64,000 nucleotides of DNA from Fodinibacter sp963833495 (GTDB taxonomy: Bacteria; Actinomycetota; Actinomycetes; Actinomycetales; Dermatophilaceae), in contig CAWHYJ010000016.1 of NCBI GenBank assembly GCA_963833495.1, forward strand, positions 1 to 64,000, read 5' to 3'. Made by a program: the position numbers and the translations under genes. The notes under the pieces are model-generated. The model saw only the letters and a program-made list of their open reading frames with translations, was not told where the DNA came from and ran no database searches. This document shows positions 1 to 11,024 of the stretch, one piece after another (the stretch's first letter is position 1; each line of letters opens with the position of its first letter).

Positions 1-1
1 A

Positions 2-208
2 GACGAGGCGCGGGAGTGGTTCGTCAAGGCCATGAAGGGTGACATGGAAGGGGAGACCGACGCGGTCGAGCGACTGGAGGAGCTCGACGGCATCGAGCTC
101 GAGCTCGGCGAGGACGAGCTCGAGGAGCTCGACGTCGACGTGGCCCGTGCGGAGGCGCCCGATGCCGGCGTGCGCACCGACCAGCCCGCCGGGGAGCCGG
201 GGGAGTGA
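2..208 (+). CDS. C-terminal end of a protein in the TPR-protein position (partial)
   Basis: An open frame enters from the window edge and stops at 206-208. The visible 68 residues begin with a helix of the type seen in tetratricopeptide repeats (EAREWFVKAM) and end in a very acidic Glu/Leu/Asp-rich tail. The next gene starts with GTG overlapping this stop (GTGA), so the two are probably co-translated. In Mycobacterium tuberculosis the gene before the equivalent HAD phosphatase (Rv1691) encodes a TPR protein, which fits this tail. The function cannot be read from the fragment, and the assignment rests on synteny and one helix. Confidence 0.6.
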   Translation, partial: DEAREWFVKAMKGDMEGETDAVERLEELDGIELELGEDELEELDVDVARAEAPDAGVRTDQPAGEPGE

Positions 209-1158
209 CCTCGGCCGGCTCGCTCGTCGCTCGGTACGCCGCCCTGGTCTGCGACCTCGACGGGGTCGTCTACCGGGGTCCGAGCGCCGTGCCGCACGCC
301 GTGGAGGTGCTCGGCACCCTGGACGTGCCGGTGCTCTACGCCACCAACAACGCGTCCCGGTCACCGGCTGACGTCGCCGCCCACCTGCGCGACCTCGGCC
401 TGACCTGCGCGCCCGAGGCGGTGGCCACGTCCTCGCAGGCTGGCGCCTGGCTGCTCGCCGACCGACTGCCGGCCGGCAGTGCGGTGCTGGCGGTCGGCGG
501 TGCGGGTGTCGCGACGGCCCTCGCGGAGGCCGGGCTGCAGCCGGTGCTCCCTGCCGACGCCGCGACCGTCGGCGTCGAGGCTGTGCTGCAGGGCTACGGC
601 CCCGACGTGACGGCGAGCGACCTCGCCGAGGCCGCCTATGCCGTGCAGGCCGGCGCCACGTGGGTGGCCACCAACACCGACGGCACACTGCCGACCGACC
701 GCGGGGTGGCACCCGGCAACGGCTCGCTCGTGGCGGCCGTGGAGCGCGCCGTCGGCACGCCACCGCACCTCGTCGCCGGCAAGCCCGGGCCGCCGCTGTA
801 CCTGCTGTGCGCTCAGCGCCTCGACCTGCCCCCGGGCCGCCTGCTCGCGATCGGTGACCGGCTCGACACCGACATCGAGGGGGCGGTGGCCGCGGAGATG
901 GACTCACTGCTCGTGCTCACGGGGGTCGACGACCTGCGGGCCTGCCTCGACGCGCCGGCGCACCGCCGTCCGACCTGGGTGGCGCCCGACCTGCGGGCCC
1001 TGCTGGCCGAGCCCGATGACACCGCCGGCGGGCTCACTGAGCTGACCGGTGCGGTGCGTGCCGTGCATGCCGCGCGCGACGCCGGAGCCGCGAATGCCGA
1101 GGTCGACGCGCTGGTCGCGCGCGCCGAGTCCGTGGTCGAGAGCGCCGCATCCCGGTAA
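205..1158 (+). CDS. HAD-superfamily phosphatase, NagD/4-nitrophenylphosphatase-like (class IIA)
   Basis: A 317-residue cytoplasmic phosphatase of the haloacid dehalogenase family. All four motifs are visible: the nucleophile motif DLDGVVYRG at about residues 17-25 (Asp17 nucleophile, Asp19 acid/base), TNNAS at 47-51, the Lys of GKPG at 193, and GDRLDTDIEG near 217 for Mg binding. The long insert between motifs II and III is the C2 cap of the NagD/phosphoglycolate-phosphatase-like group. Its physiological substrate cannot be told from sequence. The GTG start overlaps the upstream stop. The position matches Rv1692 of M. tuberculosis, upstream of the tlyA-nadK-recN series. Confidence 0.85.
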   Translation: MTSAGSLVARYAALVCDLDGVVYRGPSAVPHAVEVLGTLDVPVLYATNNASRSPADVAAHLRDLGLTCAPEAVATSSQAGAWLLADRLPAGSAVLAVGGAGVATALAEAGLQPVLPADAATVGVEAVLQGYGPDVTASDLAEAAYAVQAGATWVATNTDGTLPTDRGVAPGNGSLVAAVERAVGTPPHLVAGKPGPPLYLLCAQRLDLPPGRLLAIGDRLDTDIEGAVAAEMDSLLVLTGVDDLRACLDAPAHRRPTWVAPDLRALLAEPDDTAGGLTELTGAVRAVHAARDAGAANAEVDALVARAESVVESAASR

Positions 1159-1207
1159 CGTGGCCCCGGAGGGCGGCTGACCGGGCTGCCACGTGTCAGG
1201 AGGACCC

Positions 1208-2965
<1,758 letters not shown>

Positions 2966-2966
2966 G

Positions 2967-3785
2967 ATCGGCCGCCTCGACGCCGAGCTGGTGCGGCGCG
3001 GCCTGGCCCGGTCGCGCGGTGAGGCTCGCGACCTGATCGTCGAGGGCCTCGCCGTGGTCGACGGGACGACGGTCAGCAAGCCTTCGCACCCCGTCACCGA
3101 CTCGGATGCCGTGTCGGTCACCTCCGCGGGTCCGCGCTGGGTCGGCCGGGCCGCCCACAAGCTCGTCGCCGCCCTCGACGAGTGGGGCCCGCAGGGGCTG
3201 GTGGTCACCGGCCGCCGCTGCGTGGACGTCGGCGCGTCGACCGGCGGCTTCAGCCAGGTGCTGCTCACGCGCGGCGCCGCCCGGGTGGTGGCCGTCGACG
3301 TCGGCCACGGCCAGCTCGTGCCCGAGGTGGCCGACGACCCACGCGTCGAGGAGCGCAGCGGCACCACGGTGCGCGGCCTGACCGCGCACGACCTCGGCGG
3401 CCCGGCCGACCTCGTGGTGGCCGACCTGTCGTTCATCTCGCTCACCCTCGTCATGGGCGACCTCGTCGGTCTGTTGCACCCGGACGGCGACCTCGTCGCG
3501 CTCGTCAAGCCCCAGTTCGAGGTGGGCCGTGGCCGGCTCAACCGCCAGGGGGTCGTCGTCGACCCCAAGGACCGGACACGCGCCCTCGAGCAGGTCGTCG
3601 CGGCGGTGGACGAGCACGGTCTGCACGTGCACGGCATCGCCACCAGCCCGATCAGCGGTACGAGCGGGAACACCGAGTACCTCCTGTGGGCGCGGTCGGT
3701 GCCGTCGGACACAATGAACCCGGACCGGGTCGCCGACGCCGTGCGCGCGACCACCACGCACCCACCGAGCGGAGGACGACGATGA
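2967..3785 (+). CDS. tlyA: TlyA family rRNA (cytidine-2'-O)-methyltransferase
   Basis: An SAM-dependent 2'-O-methyltransferase of 16S/23S rRNA; TlyA activity governs capreomycin sensitivity in mycobacteria. The N-terminal S4 RNA-binding domain (RLDAELVRRGLARSRGEA) is followed by a Rossmann methyltransferase with the SAM loop DVGASTGGF and the FtsJ-type lysine in VKPQFE. The start is a problem: homology places it just before GRLDAEL, but the codon there is ATC (2967). The nearest regular starts are ATG 2850, inside the upstream gene, and GTG 2991, which cuts the S4 domain. The end overlaps the start of nadK (ATGA). Confidence 0.85.
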   Translation: MGRLDAELVRRGLARSRGEARDLIVEGLAVVDGTTVSKPSHPVTDSDAVSVTSAGPRWVGRAAHKLVAALDEWGPQGLVVTGRRCVDVGASTGGFSQVLLTRGAARVVAVDVGHGQLVPEVADDPRVEERSGTTVRGLTAHDLGGPADLVVADLSFISLTLVMGDLVGLLHPDGDLVALVKPQFEVGRGRLNRQGVVVDPKDRTRALEQVVAAVDEHGLHVHGIATSPISGTSGNTEYLLWARSVPSDTMNPDRVADAVRATTTHPPSGGRR

Positions 3786-4747
3786 CGACCGCGCCGTCGC
3801 GCCGCATCCTGCTCGTGACCAACGTCCACCGTCCGGAGGCCCAGCAGCTGGCCGCCGATGTCGCCACCCGCCTCATCGCCTCGGGGGTCGGCGTCTGCGC
3901 GCCGTCCGACGAGCTCGTCGACTCCCCGCTGGCCGCGGTCGCCGGGGTCGAGGCGTCCGCCGCCGGCGATGCCTCCGACGGCCCCGACTCAGCAGCCGCC
4001 GGCTGCGAGCTGGTCTGCGTCCTCGGGGGCGACGGCACGATCCTGCGCGGCGCCGAGCTCTCCCGCGGCTCCGGCGTGCCCCTGCTCGGGGTCAACCTCG
4101 GCCACGTCGGCTTCCTGGCCGAGGCCGAGCGCGAAGACCTCGACGCCACCGTCGAGCGCATCGTCTCGCACGACTACACCGTCGAGGAGCGGATGACTCT
4201 CGAGGTGCACGCCTTCGAAGACGGCCAGAGTGTGTTCTCGTCCTGGGCCTTGAACGAGGTGACCGTCGAGAAGGCCTCCCGCGAGCGGATGCTCGAGCTC
4301 ACCGTGGCCATCGACGGTCGCCCCCTGTCGACCTGGGGTTGCGACGGCATCGTCATGGCCACACCCACCGGGTCCACGGCCTACGCGTTCTCGGCCGGCG
4401 GCCCGGTCGTCTGGCCCGACGTCGAGGCCCTGCTCCTCGTGCCGATCAGCGCGCACGCCCTCTTCGCCCGGCCGGTCGTGGTCGGGCCGCAGTCACGCCT
4501 CGTCGTCGAGGTGCTGGCGCGCACCCAGGGCACCGGCGTCGTGTGGTGCGACGGCCGTCGGGCGGTCGACCTCCCGCCGGGCGCGCGCATCGAGGTGCAC
4601 CGGTCCCACCAGCCGGTGCGGCTGGCCCGCCTGTCGCACGGCGGGTTCACCGACCGGCTCGTCGAGAAGTTCCGCCTGCCCGTGCAGGGCTGGCGCGGGG
4701 CGGCCGGCGCGATGATGTCCGACGCCGACCGGGAGCGCCGCGCGTGA
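3782..4747 (+). CDS. nadK: NAD kinase
   Basis: Phosphorylates NAD to NADP in the cytoplasm, using ATP or polyphosphate in actinobacteria. The 321-residue protein has the hallmark GGDGT loop (Asp84 of LGGDGTILR), the GVNLGHVGFLAE segment and the substrate-binding stretch CDGIVMATPTGSTAY. An Ala/Ser/Asp-rich linker at about residues 45-75, before the GGDGT loop, is longer than in compact homologues. ATG 3782 overlaps the tlyA stop and the stop overlaps the recN GTG, so tlyA-nadK-recN are translationally coupled, as in mycobacteria. Confidence 0.95.
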   Translation: MTTAPSRRILLVTNVHRPEAQQLAADVATRLIASGVGVCAPSDELVDSPLAAVAGVEASAAGDASDGPDSAAAGCELVCVLGGDGTILRGAELSRGSGVPLLGVNLGHVGFLAEAEREDLDATVERIVSHDYTVEERMTLEVHAFEDGQSVFSSWALNEVTVEKASRERMLELTVAIDGRPLSTWGCDGIVMATPTGSTAYAFSAGGPVVWPDVEALLLVPISAHALFARPVVVGPQSRLVVEVLARTQGTGVVWCDGRRAVDLPPGARIEVHRSHQPVRLARLSHGGFTDRLVEKFRLPVQGWRGAAGAMMSDADRERRA

Positions 4748-6432
4748 TCGAGGAGATCCGCATCCGTGACCTCGGGGTCATCGACGAGGCGGTGCTCTCG
4801 CTCCACCCCGGGCTCACCGTGCTCACCGGCGAGACCGGCGCGGGCAAGACCATGGTCGTCACCGGCCTCGGGCTGCTGCTCGGCGGGCGGGGTGACTCCG
4901 GCCTCGTGCGGGCCGGCGCCGACCGGGTCGTCGTCGAGGGGGTGGTCGACCTGCCGGCCGGCCACCCGGCCCTGCAGCGGGCCGAAGAGGCCGGTGCAGA
5001 CGTCGCCGACGGCCTGGTGCTGGTGCGCTCGGTCTCCGCCGACGGTCGCTCCCGCGCCCACGTCGGTGGCCGGGCCGCCCCGGTCGGCGTGCTCGCAGAC
5101 CTCGCCGAGCACCTCGTCGCCGTGCACGGCCAGGCCGACCAGTGGCGGCTGCGGCGCGCCGACCAGCACCGCGAGGTGCTCGACGGCTTCGGTGGCCGCG
5201 ACGTCGCCGACGCGCTCTCGGCCTACCGTGCGGTGCACGGCGAGCTCACGGCAGGCGAGACCGAGCTGGCCCACCTGCGCACGGCGGCTGCCGAACGGGC
5301 CCGCGAGGCCGACACGCTGCGCGTGGGCCTCGAGCGCATCGAGGCCGTCGACCCGCAGCCCGGGGAGGACGCCCTCCTGGGCATCGAGAGCCAGCGGCTC
5401 GGCCACCTCGAGGAGCTGCGGGACGGAGCCGGTGCCGCCCACACCGCACTGGCCGGCGACGACGACCCCGGGATGGCGTCACCGGGCGTGCTCGAGGCGC
5501 TCGCCACCGCGTCGTCCCGCCTGGCGTCGGTCAGCGGGAGCGACCCGGCGCTGGCCGAGATCGGCACCCGGGTCGACGAGCTGCGCTACCTCGCCGCCGA
5601 CGTCGCCGCCGACCTGGGCTCCTACCTCGCCGACGCCGACGTCGACCCCGCACGCCTGGAGCAGGTCGAGCAGCGGCGGGCGGCGCTCGGCGATCTCACC
5701 CGGCTCTACGGCCCCACCGTCGACGACGTGCTGCGCTGGGGCAGCGAGGCCGCCCGGCGGGTTGCCGAGCTCGACGGCACCGGTGACCGCATCGGCGAGC
5801 TCGAGGAGCGCGTCGTCACCCTGACCGCCGCCCGCCAAGAAGCGGCCGGCCGGCTCACCTCCGTCCGCAGCGCGACCGCGGCCGCCCTCGGCAGCCGCAT
5901 CACCGACGAGCTGAGCCACCTGGCCATGGGCTCGGCCACCGTCTCGGTCGCGGTCGAGGATGCCGGCCGGTTCACGGCCGACGGCCGCGACGACATCGAG
6001 ATCCGGCTCGCCAGCGGCTCGGGCACCGCGCCGCGGGCGGTGACCAAGGCGGCATCCGGCGGTGAGCTCTCTCGCGTGATGCTCGCGATCGAGGTCGCCA
6101 CGGCCACCGAGGTCACCTCGGTGCCGACCTTCGTCTTCGACGAGGTCGATGCCGGGGTCGGTGGCCGGGCGGCCCTCGACGTCGGCGCCCGCCTCGCGGC
6201 CCTCGCGCGGCACGCCCAGGTGGTCGTGGTCACCCACCTCGCGCAGGTCGCCGCCCACGCCGACCGGCACCTGGTGGTCGAGCGGTCCGACGACGGGCAC
6301 GTCACCCGCAGCGGGGTCCACGAGGTCGAGGGCGAGCAGCGGGTCGCCGAGCTCGCCCGGATGCTCGGTGGCAGCCGCACCGATGCCGCACTCGAGCACG
6401 CCCGCGACCTGATGGCGCGCGCCCGGGCCTAG
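4744..6432 (+). CDS. recN: DNA repair protein RecN
   Basis: An SMC-like ATPase acting at double-strand breaks. The 562-residue protein has the Walker A GETGAGKT at 29-36 followed by a central coiled-coil region. It then carries the ABC signature ASGGELSRVML near 438 and Walker B FVFDEVDAGVGG near 463. GTG 4744 overlaps the nadK stop. No LexA-type operator was recognised immediately upstream, which is coding sequence of nadK, so any SOS control would act on an upstream promoter. Confidence 0.95.
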   Translation: MIEEIRIRDLGVIDEAVLSLHPGLTVLTGETGAGKTMVVTGLGLLLGGRGDSGLVRAGADRVVVEGVVDLPAGHPALQRAEEAGADVADGLVLVRSVSADGRSRAHVGGRAAPVGVLADLAEHLVAVHGQADQWRLRRADQHREVLDGFGGRDVADALSAYRAVHGELTAGETELAHLRTAAAERAREADTLRVGLERIEAVDPQPGEDALLGIESQRLGHLEELRDGAGAAHTALAGDDDPGMASPGVLEALATASSRLASVSGSDPALAEIGTRVDELRYLAADVAADLGSYLADADVDPARLEQVEQRRAALGDLTRLYGPTVDDVLRWGSEAARRVAELDGTGDRIGELEERVVTLTAARQEAAGRLTSVRSATAAALGSRITDELSHLAMGSATVSVAVEDAGRFTADGRDDIEIRLASGSGTAPRAVTKAASGGELSRVMLAIEVATATEVTSVPTFVFDEVDAGVGGRAALDVGARLAALARHAQVVVVTHLAQVAAHADRHLVVERSDDGHVTRSGVHEVEGEQRVAELARMLGGSRTDAALEHARDLMARARA

Positions 6433-6446
6433 CCCGACGTGGCACG

Positions 6447-7634
6447 ATGGTGCAGATGTCCATCCGCCTTCCAGCCCGCAGCAACCGCGGCCCCCGCCCC
6501 GGGCTCGGCGGTCCTGCCCGCGTCGACCGGCGCACCAAGGACCTCACCAAGCGGTTGCGGCCCGGCGACGTCGCGGTGATCGACCACGAGGACCTCGACC
6601 GGGTCAGCGCCGAGGCGCTGGTCGCCTGCAAACCGGCTGCCGTCATCAACGCGTCGTCGTCGATCTCGGGGCGCTACCCCAACCTGGGGCCCGAGATCCT
6701 CGTCGCGGCCGGCATCCCGCTGCTCGACCTGGCCGGCCCCGACGTGATGGCCATCAAGGACGGCACCGAGCTGAGCCTGGACGGGGGCGCCGTCCGCACC
6801 GCCGACAGCACGGTCGCCACGGCCACCCTGCTCGACAACGAGTCCGTGCAGGAGGCGATGACCCTCGCCCGAGCCGGCCTGTCCGACCAGCTCGAGGCCT
6901 TCGCCCAGAACACGATGGACTACCTGCGCAAGGAGCGCGAGCTGCTCTTCGACGGGGTCGGCGTGCCCGACATCCGCACCGACCTCGACGGCCGGCACGC
7001 GTTGATCGTGGTGCGCGGCTACCACTACAAGGACGACCTCGAGACCCTGCGCCACTACATCCGCGAGTACAAGCCGGTCCTCATCGGGGTCGACGGCGGC
7101 GCCGACGCGCTCATCGAGGCCCGCCACCAGCCCGACCTCATCGTCGGCGACATGGACTCGGTGTCCGACGACGCGCTGCGCTGCGGCGCCGAGATCGTGG
7201 TGCACGCCTACCGCGACGGTCGCGCCCCCGGGCTCGAGCGGGTGCGGTCGCTGGGCGTCGAGCCCGTGGTCTTCCCAGCCACCGGCACCAGCGAGGACGT
7301 CGCGATGCTGCTCGCCGACGACAAGGGCGCCTCCCTGATCGTCGCCGTCGGCACCCACGTGACGCTGGTCGAGTTCCTCGACAAGGGCCGCTCCGGGATG
7401 GCGAGCACCTTCCTCACCCGGCTGCGGGTGGGCGGCAAGCTGGTCGACGCCAAGGGCGTCAGCCGGCTGTACCGGGCGCGCATCTCCGGCCTCAGCCTGG
7501 TGCTCATGCTGATGGTCGGGCTGATGGCCCTCGGTGCTGCCCTGTGGTCGACCACGGGCGGCCGCGCCCTGCTGCAGGTGCTCGGCGCGCGCATCGACGA
7601 CCTGTGGTCGTCCATCCAAGGAGTGTTCGGTTGA
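6447..7634 (+). CDS. steA: SteA-like cytokinetic ring/septum protein
   Basis: A 395-residue protein of the SteA family (Rv1697-like), which works with SteB in septum peptidoglycan hydrolysis control in corynebacteria. The N-terminal part contains ARVDRRTKDLTKRLRPGDVAVIDH. The middle contains a thiamin-pyrophosphokinase-like nucleotide fold (GVDGGADALIEARHQPDLIVGDMDS). One membrane segment lies near the C-terminus (ISGLSLVLMLMVGLMALGAA). Two in-frame ATGs (6447 and 6456) are possible starts and neither has a clear ribosome site. The stop overlaps the TTG start of the next gene. Confidence 0.88.
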   Translation: MVQMSIRLPARSNRGPRPGLGGPARVDRRTKDLTKRLRPGDVAVIDHEDLDRVSAEALVACKPAAVINASSSISGRYPNLGPEILVAAGIPLLDLAGPDVMAIKDGTELSLDGGAVRTADSTVATATLLDNESVQEAMTLARAGLSDQLEAFAQNTMDYLRKERELLFDGVGVPDIRTDLDGRHALIVVRGYHYKDDLETLRHYIREYKPVLIGVDGGADALIEARHQPDLIVGDMDSVSDDALRCGAEIVVHAYRDGRAPGLERVRSLGVEPVVFPATGTSEDVAMLLADDKGASLIVAVGTHVTLVEFLDKGRSGMASTFLTRLRVGGKLVDAKGVSRLYRARISGLSLVLMLMVGLMALGAALWSTTGGRALLQVLGARIDDLWSSIQGVFG

Positions 7635-8590
7635 TCGACTTCCGCTACCACCTGGTCTCCATCGTCTCGATCTTCCTGGCCCTGGCCGTGGGCATCGTGC
7701 TGGGTGCCGGACCCCTGAAGGGCGAGCTCGGCGACACCCTCAACAATGAGGTCGCGGGGCTGCGCCAGGACAAGGCCGACCTCAACAAGCAGCTCAGCGA
7801 GGCGCGGGCCGGTGCCGAGGCCCGCGACGCCTACATCGCCGAGACCAACCCGATCCTGCTGGCCGGGGTGCTGCAGGACCGCCGTGTCGCCCTCGTGGTG
7901 CTGCCCGGCTCGGATGCCGGGGTGTCCGAGGCGACCGCCGCCACCCTGCGGTCGTCCGGGGCGGCCGTCGTGTCGACCACCTCGGTCTCCGAGGACTGGG
8001 TCACCTCCGACGACGCCAACGCCGCCAAGCGCGACGCGGCAGTGACCGCCGCCGCCGGCCAGGCCGGGGTCGACGTCTCCGACAGCGGCTCGCTGGCGCC
8101 GCGCGACGTGCTGCTGGCCAGCCTGCTCACCGTGCCGGCCAAGGACCCTTCGCAGGCGCTGGCCCCTGCCACCGCCCAGAAGGGCCTGGATGCCCTGGCC
8201 GCCGCCGACCTGATCAAGATCGACACCGAGGGCTTCGAGCTCGCCGACCTCGTCGTCGTGGTGAGCGGGGTGACCACCCAGGGCGACGCCGATGCCCGCC
8301 AGCAGGCGGCCCAGAAGTGGGTCAGCCTGATCATCGCCCTCGACACCCGCTCGTCCGGCACGCTGGTGGCGGCGGAGGTCACGACGGCGGGCAACGGGGT
8401 GTCGGTGCTCGAGACGGTCCGCAACGACGCGACGGCCACCAAGGGTGTCTCGACGGTCGACAACGCCGGCGGGGCGATGGGCCAGGCGAGTGTCGTGCAC
8501 GCCCTGCGCGAGCAGGCGGCCGGCGACGTCGGGCAGTACGGCCTGGCCCCCGGGGCCGACGCCCCCTACGCACCCATCCCGGCGTCGTGA
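7631..8590 (+). CDS. steB: SteB/MctB-like copper-transporter-family protein
   Basis: A 319-residue protein beginning MIDFRYHLVSIVSIFLALAVGIVLG. One N-terminal membrane anchor is followed by a coiled coil (ELGDTLNNEVAGLRQDKADLNKQ) and a large extracytoplasmic domain. The family includes Rv1698 (MctB, described as an outer-membrane copper protein) and corynebacterial SteB, the partner of SteA. The start is TTG 7631 overlapping the steA stop (TTGA); the family sequence begins exactly here. Tight coupling with steA suggests the septum role rather than copper transport, but this is inferred. Confidence 0.85.
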   Translation: MIDFRYHLVSIVSIFLALAVGIVLGAGPLKGELGDTLNNEVAGLRQDKADLNKQLSEARAGAEARDAYIAETNPILLAGVLQDRRVALVVLPGSDAGVSEATAATLRSSGAAVVSTTSVSEDWVTSDDANAAKRDAAVTAAAGQAGVDVSDSGSLAPRDVLLASLLTVPAKDPSQALAPATAQKGLDALAAADLIKIDTEGFELADLVVVVSGVTTQGDADARQQAAQKWVSLIIALDTRSSGTLVAAEVTTAGNGVSVLETVRNDATATKGVSTVDNAGGAMGQASVVHALREQAAGDVGQYGLAPGADAPYAPIPAS

Positions 8591-9396
8591 GCCGGGTCGC
8601 GACCCTCGCGGCGGGAGTGCTGGCCGCGGCCGGCTCCGCGGCCGCGCACCGCGTGCTCACCGGGCAGGTCCGCTCGCCGCGCTGGCAGCGCACCAACCAC
8701 GCGGGCAACCCGGTGACCCTGCTCGAGGGGCCGGCCTACGTGGCCGGGGCCGCCCTCGGCGCAGCGACGAGCGGGCCGGCCGGGGTCGTCGCCGTGCTCG
8801 GCTCGGGAGCCTTCGGCGCCCTCGACGACCTCGCCGGTGACGGCGCGAGCAAGGGGCTCAAGGGCCACCTCGGGGCTGCCGCCCACGGCCGGGTGACCAC
8901 GGGGCTGGTGAAGATCGCCGGCATCGGCGTCACCGGCCTGGTCGCCGCAGCACTCGCCGACCGGCAGCGCCACGACGTGTCAGCCGTCGACACCCTGGTC
9001 GGCGGCGCTGTGGTCGCTGGGGCCGCCAACCTGGCCAACCTGCTCGACCTGCGCCCCGGGCGGGCCCTCAAGGTGACCGTGCTCGCCGCGCTCCCGCTGC
9101 TGCTCAGCGACGACGGGCCGGCATCGGCGCAGGCCGCCGCCGCCACCGGTGCGGCGCTGGGTGTGCTGCGACCCGACCTGGCCGGCACCGCGATGCTCGG
9201 TGACACCGGCGCCAACGCCGCCGGCGCGCTGGTGGGCACCGCCCTGCTCGGAGCCACCGGCCGCCGAGGCCGCGTGCTGGCGCTCGTCGTGCTCACCGGG
9301 CTGACCCTGGCCTCGGAGCGGGTCTCGTTCACCCGGGTCATCGAGTCGACCCCCGTGCTGCGCGAGGTCGACGCCTGGGGCCGGCCCGCACGATGA
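8587..9396 (+). CDS. Compact MraY/WecA-like polyprenyl-phosphate sugar-1-phosphate transferase homologue
   Basis: A 269-residue polytopic membrane protein. Catalytic landmarks of the polyprenyl-phosphate N-acetylhexosamine-1-phosphate transferase superfamily are visible: the Asp pair in FGALDDLAGD with a following Lys-rich loop (SKGLKGHL), NxxNxxD in ANLANLLD, and the late Asp in LGDTGAN. The usual enzymes are about 320-370 residues, so this version is short. It lacks the obvious His-rich loop of MraY/WecA. GTG 8587 overlaps the steB stop and the end overlaps the flippase start. A transferase feeding a lipid-linked glycan is the likely role; catalytic competence is uncertain. Confidence 0.65.
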   Translation: MSRVATLAAGVLAAAGSAAAHRVLTGQVRSPRWQRTNHAGNPVTLLEGPAYVAGAALGAATSGPAGVVAVLGSGAFGALDDLAGDGASKGLKGHLGAAAHGRVTTGLVKIAGIGVTGLVAAALADRQRHDVSAVDTLVGGAVVAGAANLANLLDLRPGRALKVTVLAALPLLLSDDGPASAQAAAATGAALGVLRPDLAGTAMLGDTGANAAGALVGTALLGATGRRGRVLALVVLTGLTLASERVSFTRVIESTPVLREVDAWGRPAR

Positions 9397-11024
9397 CGCG
9401 TCGACGCTTCGCCTCCACGATCGCGGGGGCCGCCGGGCTGATCGCGGTCACCACGCTGCTCGCCCGGGTCGCGGGCTTCGCCCGGGTGCTGGTCTTCACC
9501 GAGTCGGTGCGCACCGGCGGTGTGGCCGGCATCTACCAGAGCGTCAACGCCATCCCGAACGTCATGTTCGAGATCGCCGCGGGCGGCATCCTCGCCGCGG
9601 TCGCGGTGCCGCTCATCGCCCAGCGGCTGGGGGCGGGGGAGCGCGAGCGCGCCGACCAGACGGCATCCGTGCTGTTGTCGTGGACCCTGCTGGTGCTGGT
9701 GCCGCTGTCGATGCTGCTCTGGCTGCTCGCCGAGCCGATCTCGTCGTTCTTCGTCGTGCAGAGCGACCCGCGCGCCGCCGAGGTGGCGGCCACGCTGCTG
9801 AGGATCTTCTCGGTGCAGGTGCCGCTGTACGGGCTGGGCATCATCCTGACCGGCATGCTGCAGGCCCACCGGCGCTTCCTCGCAGCCGCGCTGGCGCCGC
9901 TGGCCTCCTCGATCGTGGTGCTGGTGTCCTACCTCTGGTACGGCTCGATCGTCGACGGCGAGGTGGCCCCGTCGCTGGTTCCGGACGACGCGATCCGGGT
10001 GCTCGGCTGGGGCACCACGCTCGGGGTCGTGGTGCTGTCGGTGCCGCTCATCGTGCCGGCGATGCGCACGGGCTGGCGCTGGCGCCCCGCACTGCGGATG
10101 CCGGCCGAGGACGCCCGCCGGATCGGCGCCCTCGGCGGCGCGGGGATCATGGCCCTGCTCGCCCAGCAGGCGGCCGTGCTGGTCACCCTGCGGCTGTCCA
10201 AGCAGTCCGGCGACCTCGGCACGATCACCGTCTACACCTACGCGCAGGCCGTCTACCTGCTCCCGTACGCCGTGCTCGCCGTGCCCGTCGCCACCAGCGC
10301 CTTCCCGGCGCTCGCCGCGCGCACGGGCGCCGGGGAGGACGTCACGCGGACCCTGCAGCGCACCCTGCGGGCGGTGCTCGTGCTCACCGGGCTCTCGGTC
10401 GGCGTGCTCGTCGCCGCTGCGCCGGCCGTCGGCGCCTTCTTCTCGCTGCTCGACGCGAGCCGCGGCGACGGCGCCACGAGCAGCGTCGCGCTCGCCGCCC
10501 TGCCCGCGACGCTCACTGCCTACGCGCCCGGGCTGGTGGGGTTCGGGCTCACCGCGCTGCTCACCCGCGCGCTCTACGTGCGCGGCCGGCCCACGGATGC
10601 CGGGCTGGCCGCGGCGCTCGGCTGGGTCATCGCCGCGCTGCTCCCCCTGGCCGTGCTCGCGGGCGGGGCGAGCCCCGCCACGACACTGCGCTGGCTGGGG
10701 ATCGGCTCGACGCTGGGCATGACGGTCTCGGGCGTCGCGCTCGTGCTGCTCGTGCGGCGGACCTGGGGGCCGGGGGTCACCCAGGGTGCCGGGCGCACCA
10801 CGGGTGCGCTCGTCGTGGCGGTGGCCCTGGCCGTTGCCGTCGGCGACCTGGTCACCCACGGCCGGCAGCTCGACACCCTGCCCGAGGCGGTCCTCGTGGG
10901 GGTCGCGGCCGGTGCGGTCGCCCTCGTCGTGGGGGTGGTCGCCCTCTCGATCGGCGACCGCGAGATGATGTCGCAGGTCCTCCAGCGCGGGAGGTCCCGT
11001 CGCCGTGGAGGGAGCTCGGAATGA
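9393..11024 (+). CDS. murJ: MurJ/MviN-family lipid II-type flippase
   Basis: A 543-residue polytopic membrane protein of the MOP/MviN superfamily, with about 14 predicted membrane spans. The conserved N-terminal LLARVAGFARVLVF and an IPNVMFEIAAGGILAAVAVPL segment are typical of MurJ. It has no C-terminal pseudokinase or extracellular domain such as that fused to mycobacterial MviN. It could flip lipid II or another undecaprenyl-linked sugar made by the adjacent transferase and GT4. ATG 9393 overlaps the preceding stop and its own stop overlaps the GT4 start. Whether it is the housekeeping MurJ cannot be decided from this window. Confidence 0.82.
   Translation: MTRRRFASTIAGAAGLIAVTTLLARVAGFARVLVFTESVRTGGVAGIYQSVNAIPNVMFEIAAGGILAAVAVPLIAQRLGAGERERADQTASVLLSWTLLVLVPLSMLLWLLAEPISSFFVVQSDPRAAEVAATLLRIFSVQVPLYGLGIILTGMLQAHRRFLAAALAPLASSIVVLVSYLWYGSIVDGEVAPSLVPDDAIRVLGWGTTLGVVVLSVPLIVPAMRTGWRWRPALRMPAEDARRIGALGGAGIMALLAQQAAVLVTLRLSKQSGDLGTITVYTYAQAVYLLPYAVLAVPVATSAFPALAARTGAGEDVTRTLQRTLRAVLVLTGLSVGVLVAAAPAVGAFFSLLDASRGDGATSSVALAALPATLTAYAPGLVGFGLTALLTRALYVRGRPTDAGLAAALGWVIAALLPLAVLAGGASPATTLRWLGIGSTLGMTVSGVALVLLVRRTWGPGVTQGAGRTTGALVVAVALAVAVGDLVTHGRQLDTLPEAVLVGVAAGAVALVVGVVALSIGDREMMSQVLQRGRSRRRGGSSE

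Noticed and set aside
4650..4743. LexA operator for recN
   Set aside because: No actinobacterial-type TCGAAC-N4-GTTCGA dyad was recognised near the recN start.
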